NCBI GenBank assembly: GCA_934477125.1 | Contig: CAKSOL010000010.1 | Coordinates: forward strand, 1-64,000 | DNA from: an uncultured Eubacteriales bacterium | Lineage (GTDB): Bacteria; Bacillota; Clostridia; Oscillospirales; Acutalibacteraceae | Direction: 5' to 3' | Length of the DNA: 64,000 bases | Part shown: positions 8,626 through 17,543 of the stretch, piece after piece | Layout: each line of letters begins with the position of its first letter | Numbering within the stretch: position 1 is the stretch's first letter | Position numbers and translations under genes: made by a program | Notes under the pieces: generated by a model | Database searches by the model: none | Told to the model about the DNA's origin: nothing | What the model saw: the letters and a program-made list of their open reading frames with translations, nothing else

Positions 8626-9429
8626 TTGAAGATAAACCTTAAAAAAACAATTCCGCTGGCGGTTATAGCCGTTATTGCGATTGTAACCCTGTTTTCAGCG
8701 TTTACGGTTGTCGAAGCGGGACAAACCGGCGTTGTTGTAACTATGGGAGCTGTGTCGGACAGAGTTCTGAGCGAGGGGATGCACGTAAAAGCCCCGTTTG
8801 TTCAGAATGTTATACAGATAAATAACCGCACACAAAAGACCGAGACCGAGGGAACTGCGTCCTCAAAGGATTTGCAGATAATAACCTATGTTGTCGCCGT
8901 GAATTACAGGGTCGATAACGCCGCCTCCGCATCGCTTTATAAAAACGTCGGAACGCAGTATGAATCGGTAATAATAACTCCTGCCATACAGGAAAGCCTT
9001 AAATCGGTATGCGCTCAGTTTACTGCCGAGGAGCTGATAACCGAACGGCAGTCGGTAAGCACTCAGATAAAGGATGAGCTGAGCAAAAAAATCGGCTCCT
9101 ACGGAATAACAGTTGAAATATTCAATATTATCAACTTTGATTTCTCCGATGAATTCAATGCAGCGGTCGAGGCAAAGCAGACCGCTCAGCAGAATGCTCT
9201 CAAGGCTGAGCAGGACCTTTCGAGGATAGAGGTTGAGGCAAAGCAGAAGATAACCCAGTCCCAGGCGGAGGCTGAAAGCATAAGACTTATTCAGGAGGCT
9301 CTCGCGAAATCGCCCGATTATACCGAATATGTCAAATGGAACAAATGGGACGGCAAGCTCCCGACGGTTATGGGAGACAGCGGACTTATTCTTGACGCCG
9401 ATTCCCTTATAAACGGAGATAAAAACTGA
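8626..9429 (+). CDS. SPFH/prohibitin-family membrane-anchored protein
   Basis: A 267-residue SPFH (stomatin/prohibitin/flotillin/HflK) protein. One N-terminal membrane helix (IPLAVIAVIAIVTLFSAFTVV) is followed by the prohibitin-like start VEAGQTGVVVTMGAVSDRVL and a C-terminal coiled-coil rich in Ala, Gln and Glu. Translation starts at TTG (8626) with AAGGGG nine bases upstream; no suitable ATG exists. Its stop overlaps the mnmE start by one base, so the two are translationally coupled. Such proteins organise membrane microdomains and proteases; the specific partner is unknown. Confidence 0.85.
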   Translation: MKINLKKTIPLAVIAVIAIVTLFSAFTVVEAGQTGVVVTMGAVSDRVLSEGMHVKAPFVQNVIQINNRTQKTETEGTASSKDLQIITYVVAVNYRVDNAASASLYKNVGTQYESVIITPAIQESLKSVCAQFTAEELITERQSVSTQIKDELSKKIGSYGITVEIFNIINFDFSDEFNAAVEAKQTAQQNALKAEQDLSRIEVEAKQKITQSQAEAESIRLIQEALAKSPDYTEYVKWNKWDGKLPTVMGDSGLILDADSLINGDKN

Positions 9430-10799
9430 TGTCTGAAATTTCAGGCTCAACCGTTGCCGCTGTTTCAACTCCGCCGGGTGAGGGCGGAATAGGTGTTATC
9501 CGGATTTCCGGAGATAACGCTATTGATATTGCAGAACGCTGCTTTGAAGCCTTTTCGGGTAAAAGGCTTTCAGCTCTTGAGGGCTACCGTGCGCTTTACG
9601 GCAGGATTATATCAAACGGCGAGGTTTTGGATACCGCGATAGCGCTTGTTTTCCGCGCACCTCACAGCTATACCGGCGAGGACGTTGTTGAGCTGTCGGT
9701 GCATGGCGGGCGGCTTATGGTTCAATCGGTTCTGAGAGCGGTTTTCGCTGCCGGAGCGCTGCCTGCCGGGAGGGGAGAATTTTCCCGCCGGGCTTATATG
9801 AACGGAAAGATGGATCTTGCCCGCGCCGAAAGTATTATGGGACTGATTTCCGCCGATAACGAAACGGCGCTGCGAATATCCCGTGCGGCGCTCGGCGGCA
9901 GAACGAGCAGAGAGGTTGAGGATATCGCCGCCGGAATAACGGCGCTCAATGCCGACCTTGCCGCATATTCCGATTTTCCGGATGAGGATTTGCCGGGACT
10001 TTCCTGCGAAAGTTTCCGCTCGCAGCTTGAAAGGCTGAACGAAAGACTCTCCGCCCTGATTTCCGGATATGACGCCGGACGTCTTATACGGGAGGGGATT
10101 GAATGTGTTATAGTCGGCAGACCGAACGTAGGAAAATCAACCCTTATGAACCGGCTGAGCGGAAATGAAAGGTCAATAGTTACCGAGCTTGCCGGAACAA
10201 CACGCGATATAATCGAGGAAACGGTCAATATAGGCGGAATAACTCTGCGCCTTTCCGATACTGCCGGACTGAGGGAAAGCTCGGATATCGTTGAGCAGGC
10301 GGGAGTTGAACGCGCAAGAAAAAAAGCCGGAGAGGCTGATTTGATTTTAGCCGTTTTCGACGGCTCCGCGCCGGTACTGCCGGAGGATACTGAGATACTC
10401 GATATGCTGAGCGGAAAAACCGTTATAGCCGTACTTAATAAATCGGATAAGGGCAGCCTTTTTGACAGGTCTGTTTTAGGCGATATTCCGTTTGTTGAAA
10501 TTTCGGCTAAAAACGGCGGCGGAATAGAAAAGCTCGCCGAAAGCATAGCCGAGGTAACGCAGATAAACAGACTTGACCCGTCTGCGGCGGTTTTAATCAG
10601 CGAACGCCAGCGCAGCTGCGCGGTGCGCGCGAAAGAGGCTTTAACGGAAGCGCTTTATGCGATAGATTCCGGCTGCACGCTTGACGCCGTTTCGGTCTGC
10701 TCGGACGACGCTCTTGCCGCCCTGCTTGAGCTTTGCGGAAAAAGAGTTACCGATGAGGTGGCGGACGAGGTGTTCCGGCGGTTCTGCGTAGGAAAGTAA
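9429..10799 (+). CDS. mnmE: tRNA uridine-5-carboxymethylaminomethyl modification GTPase
   Basis: MnmE acts with MnmG to modify U34 of certain tRNAs. The 456-residue protein has the N-terminal folate-binding domain (STPPGEGGIGVIRISG), a G domain with GRPNVGKSTLMNRLSG, DTAGLRES and NKSD, and the C-terminal catalytic end FRRFCVGK, which keeps the essential Cys four residues from the end (usual form C-I/L/V-G-K). MnmG is not in this window. The ATG at 9429 shares its A with the stop of the SPFH gene. Confidence 0.97.
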   Translation: MSEISGSTVAAVSTPPGEGGIGVIRISGDNAIDIAERCFEAFSGKRLSALEGYRALYGRIISNGEVLDTAIALVFRAPHSYTGEDVVELSVHGGRLMVQSVLRAVFAAGALPAGRGEFSRRAYMNGKMDLARAESIMGLISADNETALRISRAALGGRTSREVEDIAAGITALNADLAAYSDFPDEDLPGLSCESFRSQLERLNERLSALISGYDAGRLIREGIECVIVGRPNVGKSTLMNRLSGNERSIVTELAGTTRDIIEETVNIGGITLRLSDTAGLRESSDIVEQAGVERARKKAGEADLILAVFDGSAPVLPEDTEILDMLSGKTVIAVLNKSDKGSLFDRSVLGDIPFVEISAKNGGGIEKLAESIAEVTQINRLDPSAAVLISERQRSCAVRAKEALTEALYAIDSGCTLDAVSVCSDDALAALLELCGKRVTDEVADEVFRRFCVGK

Positions 10800-10870
10800 T
10801 ATTTTCGGTTATTTTAAACGCTGAAGCAATATAATAATTATTGAATGAATTTTTTGGAGAGTGCAGCTAT

Positions 10871-12244
10871 ATGAAAAAGCTCAGAGAAGACGACAGGCTG
10901 TTAGAGGGAGTCCGCCGTATTCATATGATAGGCATAGGCGGGAGCGGAATGTGTCCGCTCGCGGAAATACTCCATTCAAAGGGCTATGAGCTTACCGGCT
11001 CAGACAATAATGAAAGCGACCCCCTTGCCCGCGTCAGGGCGCTCGGAATAGAGGTTCATATGGGACACCGCGCCGAGAATATCAACGGCGCCGAGCTGGT
11101 CGTATATTCCGCGGCGATATCAAAGGATAATCCGGAGCTTGCCGCAGCGAGGGAAAGAGGTATTCCGACGATGGAGCGGTCGCACCTTCTCGGCGCTCTT
11201 ACCCGCCGCTACGATAATGTTATAGGGGTCTGCGGAACTCACGGGAAAACGACCGTTACTTCCCTCATAACGCAGATATTGCTGCTTTCCGGCTTTAAGC
11301 CGAACGCTGTTATCGGAGGAAAGCTGCCGCTTATCAATGCAAACGGCGTTACGGGTGATTCGCAAACGCTTGTCTGCGAATCCTGCGAGTTTGTCGATAC
11401 CTTTTTGCAGATGACGCCCGATATAGCGGTGCTGCTAAATATCGATAACGACCATCTGGATTATTTCAAAACAATGGAAAATCTGACTCTTTCGTTCCAT
11501 AAATTCCTCGCAATGGCGCATACCTGCTATATAAACGGAGACGATGCACGGGTCTGCTCGGCGGCTGAGAATATCGACGGTAAAATCGTAACCTTCGGTC
11601 TTTCCGATACAAACGATTATTATGCCGCGAATATCCGCCGCGGACGCTACGGCTTTATTTTTGATGTTATGCACGGCGGAAAAACAGCCGGAACGCTTGA
11701 AATGCACATTCCCGGCAGGCACAATATCCTGAACGGGCTTGCCGCGTTTGCAGTCTGCATCGAACAGGGAGTTGCCGCAGAGGATATAATTTCCGCTGCC
11801 GCACGCTTTACCGGCGCAGGCAGACGGTTTGAATTTTTGGGAAATTACGGCTTTACTCTTGCGGATGATTACGCTCACCACCCAACCGAGATACGCGCGA
11901 CCCTGACCGCCGCGCGCGACCTTGATTATAAACGCGTTATAGTTGTTTTTCAGCCGTTTACGTTCTCGCGGACCGCTTTGCTGCTCGATGATTTTGTTTC
12001 GGCGCTTTCGGTTGCCGATAAGGTTATTTTAACCCCGATAATGGGCTCGCGCGAGGTCAATACCTACGGCGTTTCCTCGGAGCAGATAGCTGAAAGACTG
12101 CCTGACGCCGAGGTTGTTGACGGCTTTGAAAATATCGCCGAGCGGATAATAGAAATTGCCGGCGAGGGCGATATTGTTATAACAATGGGCGGCGGCGATA
12201 TATATAAAGCAGCCCATATCGTTCAGGAAAGGCTTAAAAAATGA
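10871..12244 (+). CDS. murC: UDP-N-acetylmuramate--L-alanine ligase
   Basis: Peptidoglycan precursor ligase adding L-Ala to UDP-MurNAc. Family landmarks: the Rossmann start IHMIGIGGSGMCPLAEIL, the ATP loop GVCGTHGKTTVTSLI, NIDNDHLDYF, and the C-terminal DDYAHHPTEIRATL. The ATG at 10871 (457 residues) is chosen because GGAGAG lies about 11 bases upstream; the in-frame ATG at 10841 has no ribosome site and would add an atypical extension. The end overlaps the next gene by four bases (ATGA). Confidence 0.96.
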   Translation: MKKLREDDRLLEGVRRIHMIGIGGSGMCPLAEILHSKGYELTGSDNNESDPLARVRALGIEVHMGHRAENINGAELVVYSAAISKDNPELAAARERGIPTMERSHLLGALTRRYDNVIGVCGTHGKTTVTSLITQILLLSGFKPNAVIGGKLPLINANGVTGDSQTLVCESCEFVDTFLQMTPDIAVLLNIDNDHLDYFKTMENLTLSFHKFLAMAHTCYINGDDARVCSAAENIDGKIVTFGLSDTNDYYAANIRRGRYGFIFDVMHGGKTAGTLEMHIPGRHNILNGLAAFAVCIEQGVAAEDIISAAARFTGAGRRFEFLGNYGFTLADDYAHHPTEIRATLTAARDLDYKRVIVVFQPFTFSRTALLLDDFVSALSVADKVILTPIMGSREVNTYGVSSEQIAERLPDAEVVDGFENIAERIIEIAGEGDIVITMGGGDIYKAAHIVQERLKK

Positions 12245-13374
12245 CCGAAAAGCTATACGACGCCGACTCCCATATGTTTGAATTTACGGCAAGGGTTGTT
12301 TCCTGCGAGAAAAAGGGCAGGGGATATGCTGTTATTCTTGACCGCACGGCATTCTTTCCTGAGGGAGGCGGTCAGCCCTCCGACCAAGGATATTTGGACG
12401 GCGCGGCGGTTTATGATGTTCAGGTTTCGGATGATATCGAGCATTTCACCGACCGTCCGTTTGACGCCGGAGTCGAGGTGCAGGGTGTTGTTGACCGCAG
12501 CCGCAGGCTCGATTTTATGCAGCAGCATTCTGCGGAGCATATTGTTTCCGGTATTGTTCACGAGTGCTTCGGCTTTGAGAATGTCGGCTTTCATTTGAGC
12601 GAGGATACCGTAACGCTGGATTTTGACGGTATGCTTTCAAATGAACAGATTGCCGGAATTGAGCTTGAGGCTAACCGTAGGGTGCGGCGAAACGTTAAAT
12701 TCAAGACCTGGTATCCTTCTGAATCGGAGCTTAAAACGCTTGTTTACCGCAGCAAAAAGGAAATCGAGGGTGCGGTAAGGATAGTCGAAATCGAGGATAC
12801 CGACCGCTGCGCCTGCTGTGCGCCGCATGTGAGCGAGGCGGCTGAAATAGGAGCTATTTACCTTGAAAACGCCGGGAAGATTCGCGGCGGCTCAAGGCTT
12901 GTTCTGAAAGCCGGGGAGAGAGCGGTTAAGGCTCACCGCACGGCGGCGGACGCTTTGCATGGCATAGGCGCGCTCGTTTCGGCAAAGCCCGGAAGCGAGG
13001 AAGCCGCTGTTGAAAGACTGATTTCGGCGCTTGAGGAGGAAAAAAGAAAGGCGTCCTCCGCAGAAAAGCGGCTGCTGGAGCTGAAAGCCGAAAGCGTTCC
13101 GGACAGCGCGGCGGCTGTTTTTACCGACCTTTCCGGAGACGCGCTGTTTCGGCTTGCCGAGCTGCTTTTTGCCCGTTCGGGCAGCCTGAAGGCGGTATTT
13201 TCTCATGTAAACGGCGGATTTCAGTTTGCCGTTCGCGGAGACGAGGAGGAGCTTGCCGGAACCTTTGACAGATTAAGTAACGCCTTTCCGGTTCGCGGAG
13301 GCGGCAGGGACGGACTTCGCCGCGGCAGTATTGAGGCGGACAGGGCGGCTTTGGAAAAATTTTTCGGATATTAA
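12241..13374 (+). CDS. Alanyl-tRNA editing protein (AlaX type with DHHA1 domain)
   Basis: Free-standing editing enzyme that deacylates mischarged tRNA(Ala), 377 residues. The editing core has the metal-binding HSAEHIVSG motif preceded by FFPEGGGQPSDQGYL, and a later Cys/His pair within CACCAPHVSEAAEIGAI. The C-terminal half carries a helical linker and a DHHA1-like domain ending with RGGGRDGLRRGS. This domain order is that of the long AlaX class. It overlaps murC by four bases, so expression is coupled to the murC unit. Confidence 0.93.
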   Translation: MTEKLYDADSHMFEFTARVVSCEKKGRGYAVILDRTAFFPEGGGQPSDQGYLDGAAVYDVQVSDDIEHFTDRPFDAGVEVQGVVDRSRRLDFMQQHSAEHIVSGIVHECFGFENVGFHLSEDTVTLDFDGMLSNEQIAGIELEANRRVRRNVKFKTWYPSESELKTLVYRSKKEIEGAVRIVEIEDTDRCACCAPHVSEAAEIGAIYLENAGKIRGGSRLVLKAGERAVKAHRTAADALHGIGALVSAKPGSEEAAVERLISALEEEKRKASSAEKRLLELKAESVPDSAAAVFTDLSGDALFRLAELLFARSGSLKAVFSHVNGGFQFAVRGDEEELAGTFDRLSNAFPVRGGGRDGLRRGSIEADRAALEKFFGY

Positions 13375-13388
13375 AATGGAGAAAACAT

Positions 13389-14318
13389 ATGAACTGGACT
13401 GAAATAACCGCGCGCGTTCCCGTTAAGGACAGCGAGACTGCGGCGGCAATAGCAAATATGACCGTGCCTTATGGTATTTATATCGAGGATTATTCGGATA
13501 TCGAGCAGGCGGCTCAGGAAATCGCGCATATTGACCTTATAGACGAGGAGCTTATCGCAAAGGAACGCGATGTCGCGATTATTCATATTTATATTTCCGA
13601 ATGCGATAACCCGGCGGAGGCGATAGCGTTTCTTAAAGAACGCCTTTCGGCAGCGGGTATCGCGGCGGAAATCGGCTCTGTCGGCGTTGAGGATACCGAT
13701 TGGAGCGAAAACTGGAAGAAATATTTCAAGCCCTTTACGGTCGGGAAAAGGCTTGCGGTTGTTCCGAGCTGGGAGCATTATGACAACCCCGAAAAACGAA
13801 CCGTTTTGCAGATAGACCCCGGAGCTGCGTTCGGAACCGGAACCCATGCTACAACCGCGCTCTGCTTAGAGCTTTTGGAGGAAAACGTCCGCCGGGGGGA
13901 CAGAGTGCTCGATATAGGCTGCGGCAGCGGAATACTCAGTATCGCAGGAGTTCTGCTCGGAGCGGAAAACGCGGTCGGCGTCGATATAGACGCGCAGTCG
14001 GTAAAAACCGCACGTGAAAACGCCGCGAAAAACGGCGTTTCGGAAAAAACGGAATACCTTGTCGGCGACCTTGCGGATAAGGTTTCTGGCATGTATAACG
14101 TTATCTGCGCAAACATAGTCGCGGATGTTGTTATAAGACTTTTTGAGAGCGTTAAGGCGTTTATGGCGGAAAATGCGGTTCTGCTTGTGTCGGGAATTAT
14201 CGACCTGCGCGCGGAAGATGTCCTGAATGCGGCTGAAAAGCACGGTTTTGCGGTCGTTTCGGAACGTACGCGCGAGAACTGGTATGCCTTTTTATTAAAA
14301 AATTCGGAGGAAAAATAA
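13389..14318 (+). CDS. prmA: Ribosomal protein L11 methyltransferase
   Basis: SAM-dependent methyltransferase for ribosomal protein L11, 309 residues. An N-terminal alpha/beta targeting domain (about 1-100) is followed by the linker DWSENWKKYFKPF and a Rossmann-like core with GAAFGTGTHATTALCLELL and LDIGCGSGILSIAG. Position between alaX and prfB with a one-base overlap to prfB indicates one translation-related operon. Confidence 0.94.
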   Translation: MNWTEITARVPVKDSETAAAIANMTVPYGIYIEDYSDIEQAAQEIAHIDLIDEELIAKERDVAIIHIYISECDNPAEAIAFLKERLSAAGIAAEIGSVGVEDTDWSENWKKYFKPFTVGKRLAVVPSWEHYDNPEKRTVLQIDPGAAFGTGTHATTALCLELLEENVRRGDRVLDIGCGSGILSIAGVLLGAENAVGVDIDAQSVKTARENAAKNGVSEKTEYLVGDLADKVSGMYNVICANIVADVVIRLFESVKAFMAENAVLLVSGIIDLRAEDVLNAAEKHGFAVVSERTRENWYAFLLKNSEEK

Positions 14319-15448
14319 TGCTGGAATTTGAGCAGTTAAAGCAAAGGCTTGTTGCGAGCGAGCCGGATGTCAGGGAGCTTCGCGAGGCAATAGCCTATGA
14401 CGCCCGCCGCCGTGAAATTGAGGAGCTTGAGACAAAGGCGTCGGCTCCGGGATTTTGGGACAATATGGAGGAGTCGCAGAAAATTCTTAAAAAAACAGGT
14501 AAGCTTAAAAACACCGTCGGACTTTATGAGGATATAAAGAATTCCTACGACGACCTTTCGGTTCTTATAGAAATGGGGGACGAGGAGGGCGACCTGTCGC
14601 TTGTTGAGGAAATTTCCTCCTCAATAGATAAAATGGAGCAGCAGATAGCCTCTCTGAGACTTGAAACTCTGCTTACCGGCGAGTATGACGAAAACAACGC
14701 AATTCTTACTTTCCACGCGGGCGCCGGAGGCACCGAGGCTATGGACTGGGTGCAGATGCTGGTGAGAATGTATATCCGCTGGGGAGAAAGACATAATTTC
14801 AAGGTTAAAATGCTGGACTTCCTTGACGGCGATGAGGCGGGACTGAAAAGCGCAACGCTGCTTGTTGAGGGAACAAACGCCTACGGCTATCTGCGCAGCG
14901 AGTCGGGGGTTCACCGGCTTGTCAGAGTATCCCCGTTTGACGCTTCGGGCAGACGGCACACCTCATTTGCCTCTCTGGAGGTTATGCCCGAAATAAGCGA
15001 CGATATCAAGGTTGAAATCCGCGACGAGGACATTAAAATGGACGTTTACCGTTCGTCGGGTGCGGGCGGTCAGCATATCAACAAGACATCCTCGGCGGTC
15101 CGCCTTACCCACCTGCCTACGGGAATAGTTGTTGCCTGCCAGAACGAGCGCAGTCAGGTTCAGAACCGCGAACAGGCGATGAAAATGCTTAAATCAAAGC
15201 TCCTTGAGATAAAGGAAAGGGAGCACCTCGAAAAAATCGAGGATATTAAGGGCGTTCAGAAGGAAATTGCCTGGGGTTCGCAGATAAGGTCGTATGTCTT
15301 TATGCCGTATACGCTTGTCAAGGACCATCGCACCGCCTTTGAAATGGGAAATGTCAACGCGGTTATGGACGGCGAGCTTGACGGGTTTATAAACGCATAC
15401 CTTAAAGCGGCAAGCAAGGGCGCGCTGCTTGAGGGAACGGAGGAATAA
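14318..15448 (+). CDS. prfB: Peptide chain release factor 2 (no frameshift site)
   Basis: Class I release factor for UAA/UGA codons, 376 residues. The codon-recognition tripeptide SPF sits in RVSPFDASGRRHTSF and the catalytic GGQ in SSGAGGQHINKTSSAVRLTH. The reading frame is continuous across residues 20-30 (LREAIAYDARRREIEELE), where many bacteria carry an in-frame UGA and +1 programmed frameshift. Here that autoregulatory element is absent. The ATG overlaps the prmA stop by one base. Confidence 0.97.
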   Translation: MLEFEQLKQRLVASEPDVRELREAIAYDARRREIEELETKASAPGFWDNMEESQKILKKTGKLKNTVGLYEDIKNSYDDLSVLIEMGDEEGDLSLVEEISSSIDKMEQQIASLRLETLLTGEYDENNAILTFHAGAGGTEAMDWVQMLVRMYIRWGERHNFKVKMLDFLDGDEAGLKSATLLVEGTNAYGYLRSESGVHRLVRVSPFDASGRRHTSFASLEVMPEISDDIKVEIRDEDIKMDVYRSSGAGGQHINKTSSAVRLTHLPTGIVVACQNERSQVQNREQAMKMLKSKLLEIKEREHLEKIEDIKGVQKEIAWGSQIRSYVFMPYTLVKDHRTAFEMGNVNAVMDGELDGFINAYLKAASKGALLEGTEE

Positions 15449-15451
15449 AAA

Positions 15452-16486
15452 ATGAATAAAAAAATATTTTCAGCGGTTATCTGCGTTATCCTGGCAGCCT
15501 GCGCTTTTGCCGGCTGCGGAAACGGCGCTGCAAAAAAGGCTAAAGCAAAGCGCGTGCTTTACAGCAAGGTAAAGCTTTCCGATTATGTTGAGCTTACCGA
15601 TTATGACGGACTTTCGGTCGATACCTCGTCCGACGATTACAAGGAGAAGTATGATACTCTCCTTTCGGAGGATGTCGACACTAACGATTTTTATGCTGAT
15701 AAGGGAAACGAAAAAATCGAAAACGGCGATAAGGCGAATATCGATTACACCGGAAAAAAGGACGGCGTTGCCTTTGACGGCGGAACAGCTGAGGGCTACG
15801 ATCTGAAAATAGGCTCCGGAAGCTTTATAAGCGGCTTTGAGGAGGGACTTGTCGGCGCGGCTGCCGGGCAGACGCTTGACCTCAACCTGACATTCCCGGA
15901 AAGCTATTCCAACGAGGAGCTTGCCGGAAAGGCAGTTGTTTTTACCGTTAAGGTAAACAGCGTTAAAACTCCGGAAAATCCGGAGGAATATTATAAAAAA
16001 TTAGGCTTTAATTCGGTAAAGGATTATTATGCCGACGTAAATAAACGCGCTGCAAAGCAGGTGCTTTTAGAGCAGCTCGGGAAAAAGGCAAAGGTCAAGG
16101 ATTATCCCAAGGATGATTACGATACCCTGCTTAAAGCGGTTGAGGAGCAATACGGCACCCAGCTGCAGCAGCAATACGGCATTACGCTTGAAACCTATTT
16201 GCAGTATACCGGTTCAACGATTGAGGATTTCCGCGGAACGCTCGCAACAAATGTCTTAAAGCCGATGATGGACGAGCAGCTGGCGGCATACGCCCTTCTT
16301 GATAAGGAGGGAATACCGCTTACCTCGGAGGATGCCGACGGTCAGCTTGACAAGCTTGTTAAGCAATACGGTTCTTCGATTTCAAAGGACGATATCAAGA
16401 GCTATTTCGGAGACTATTATTTTGAGGCGCTTGCCGCCAACGAAAAAGCGGCGGAATACCTGTATGAAAACGCTAAAATAAAATGA
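15452..16486 (+). CDS. FKBP-type peptidyl-prolyl isomerase lipoprotein, trigger factor-like
   Basis: A 344-residue exported lipoprotein: signal core VICVILAACAFAGC with the lipobox Cys near residue 21, then a Lys-rich linker. An FKBP domain (about residues 85-175) shows NGDKANIDYTGKKDGVAFDG and GSGSFISGFEEGLVGAAAGQ. The remainder is helical and resembles the C-terminal chaperone domain of trigger factor. It likely folds exported proteins outside the membrane. GGAGG precedes the ATG. The end overlaps the PPTase gene by four bases. Confidence 0.88.
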   Translation: MNKKIFSAVICVILAACAFAGCGNGAAKKAKAKRVLYSKVKLSDYVELTDYDGLSVDTSSDDYKEKYDTLLSEDVDTNDFYADKGNEKIENGDKANIDYTGKKDGVAFDGGTAEGYDLKIGSGSFISGFEEGLVGAAAGQTLDLNLTFPESYSNEELAGKAVVFTVKVNSVKTPENPEEYYKKLGFNSVKDYYADVNKRAAKQVLLEQLGKKAKVKDYPKDDYDTLLKAVEEQYGTQLQQQYGITLETYLQYTGSTIEDFRGTLATNVLKPMMDEQLAAYALLDKEGIPLTSEDADGQLDKLVKQYGSSISKDDIKSYFGDYYFEALAANEKAAEYLYENAKIK

Positions 16487-17106
16487 TAAGGGCGCGCTTT
16501 GCGGAAATCGGCTCTTTTTCCGAAAAAAGACTTGAGGAGGAATATCTCCTTTCCTCCCGGCAGACCCTCGACCGGATAGACGGCAGAAATGAAAGCGCTC
16601 TTGCGTCGGGACTTGCCGCAAGGGCGCTGCTGCGCGAGCTGCTTTCGGAACAGCCGGAGACTGCTGCGGGAGAGCTTTTTTATTCGGAAAACGGCAAGCC
16701 GCTGCATCCATACGCATTTGTAAGCCTTTCTCATTCGGGAAAATACGCTGCTGCCGCAGTTTCAGACAGCCCCGTAGGCGTTGATATTGAGGACTTCAGA
16801 GAAATTACTCCAAGGAAAAGCTATAAGCTGTTCTGCGATGAGGAAAACCGGTTTGTCAATGCCTTGGAGGAGCAGCGCTCCGCGCGTTTTCTGTTTTGCT
16901 GGACGCGCAAGGAAGCGTTTATAAAGCTGGGCGACGCTTTGCTCGGCAAAGCCGGAGATTTCAATTCTCTGAATCCGCCGGACAGCGCGGCGCTTATAAC
17001 CGCAAGGCTCGGCGGCGCCGTGATTTCGGTTTGCGCTAAGGATATTTCGGGCGCAGAACTGCGCTTAGGCGCTATAAACAGTAAATCAGGTACGATATTC
17101 GGCTGA
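16483..17106 (+). CDS. 4'-phosphopantetheinyl transferase superfamily protein
   Basis: Predicted to transfer phosphopantetheine from CoA to a carrier protein Ser. The 207-residue protein has the paired motifs VGVDIEDFREI (metal-binding Asp and Glu) and FCWTRKEAFIKLGDALL (WxxKEA), plus LSHSGKYAAAAV upstream, all typical of Sfp/AcpT-like enzymes. No NRPS or PKS gene is in the window, so the target is unknown. Translation is coupled to the PPIase lipoprotein by an ATGA overlap. Confidence 0.88.
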   Translation: MIRARFAEIGSFSEKRLEEEYLLSSRQTLDRIDGRNESALASGLAARALLRELLSEQPETAAGELFYSENGKPLHPYAFVSLSHSGKYAAAAVSDSPVGVDIEDFREITPRKSYKLFCDEENRFVNALEEQRSARFLFCWTRKEAFIKLGDALLGKAGDFNSLNPPDSAALITARLGGAVISVCAKDISGAELRLGAINSKSGTIFG

Positions 17107-17188
17107 AACGGCGCAGAAATTTGCCGAATTTGCGAAAAATGCGTAAATAAATAAAAAAACACTTGCATTATTGCGCGTTTTCTGTTAT

Positions 17189-17194
17189 TATAAT
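17189..17194 (+). promoter_or_regulatory. Candidate -10 element for rpmB
   Basis: TATAAT lies 54 bases before the rpmB start. A TTGCAT at 17163-17168 is 20 bases upstream, longer than the usual spacing, so only the -10 box is supported. Confidence 0.4.
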
Positions 17195-17247
17195 CTTTGC
17201 TATTGCGGTAAGGTATGCCTTGCCGTATCAAAAAGGAGGTGCAGACC

Positions 17248-17436
17248 ATGGCAAAATGTGAAATCTGCAATAAAGAAATTGCTTTCGGAATTAAGGTGTC
17301 TCACTCTCACCGTCGCTCCAACCGTACTTGGAAACCGAACGTAAAGAGAGTAAGGGCTATTGTAAACGGTTCGCCCCGTCGTATCTATGCCTGCACCCGT
17401 TGCCTGCGTTCTGGTAAGGTAACGCGCGCTATCTAA
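17248..17436 (+). CDS. rpmB: 50S ribosomal protein L28
   Basis: Ribosomal protein bL28, 62 residues, starting MAKCEICNKEIAFGIKVSHS and ending with ACTRCLRSGKVTRAI. It is the zinc-binding form, with CxxC near both ends. The ATG at 17248 follows the very strong ribosome site AAGGAGGTG at 17233-17240. It stands alone between its own -10 region and a large terminator. Confidence 0.97.
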   Translation: MAKCEICNKEIAFGIKVSHSHRRSNRTWKPNVKRVRAIVNGSPRRIYACTRCLRSGKVTRAI

Positions 17437-17460
17437 GGATGCCGTTGTAAGCAGAAAATT

Positions 17461-17523
17461 AACAGCTATAAGCGAAAGCGGAGCGGAAATGCGCTTTGCC
17501 GGGCGCTTATGGCTGTTTTTTTA
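17461..17523 (+). terminator. Strong terminator after rpmB
   Basis: Arms AACAGCTATAAGCG and CGCTTATGGCTGTT (one G-U pair) close around an inner AAAGCG/CGCTTT stem and are followed by a seven-T run. It ends the rpmB transcript. Confidence 0.88.
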
Positions 17524-17543
17524 ATATATGAGGTTAAGTTATA

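Noticed and set aside
9794..10546. 250-codon Ser-rich open frame antisense to mnmE
   Set aside because: Composition is that of a reverse-strand shadow and mnmE is complete.
14370..14400. Programmed +1 frameshift in prfB
   Set aside because: Looked for the in-frame UGA with upstream CTT/Shine-Dalgarno-like context; the frame is continuous with sense codons.
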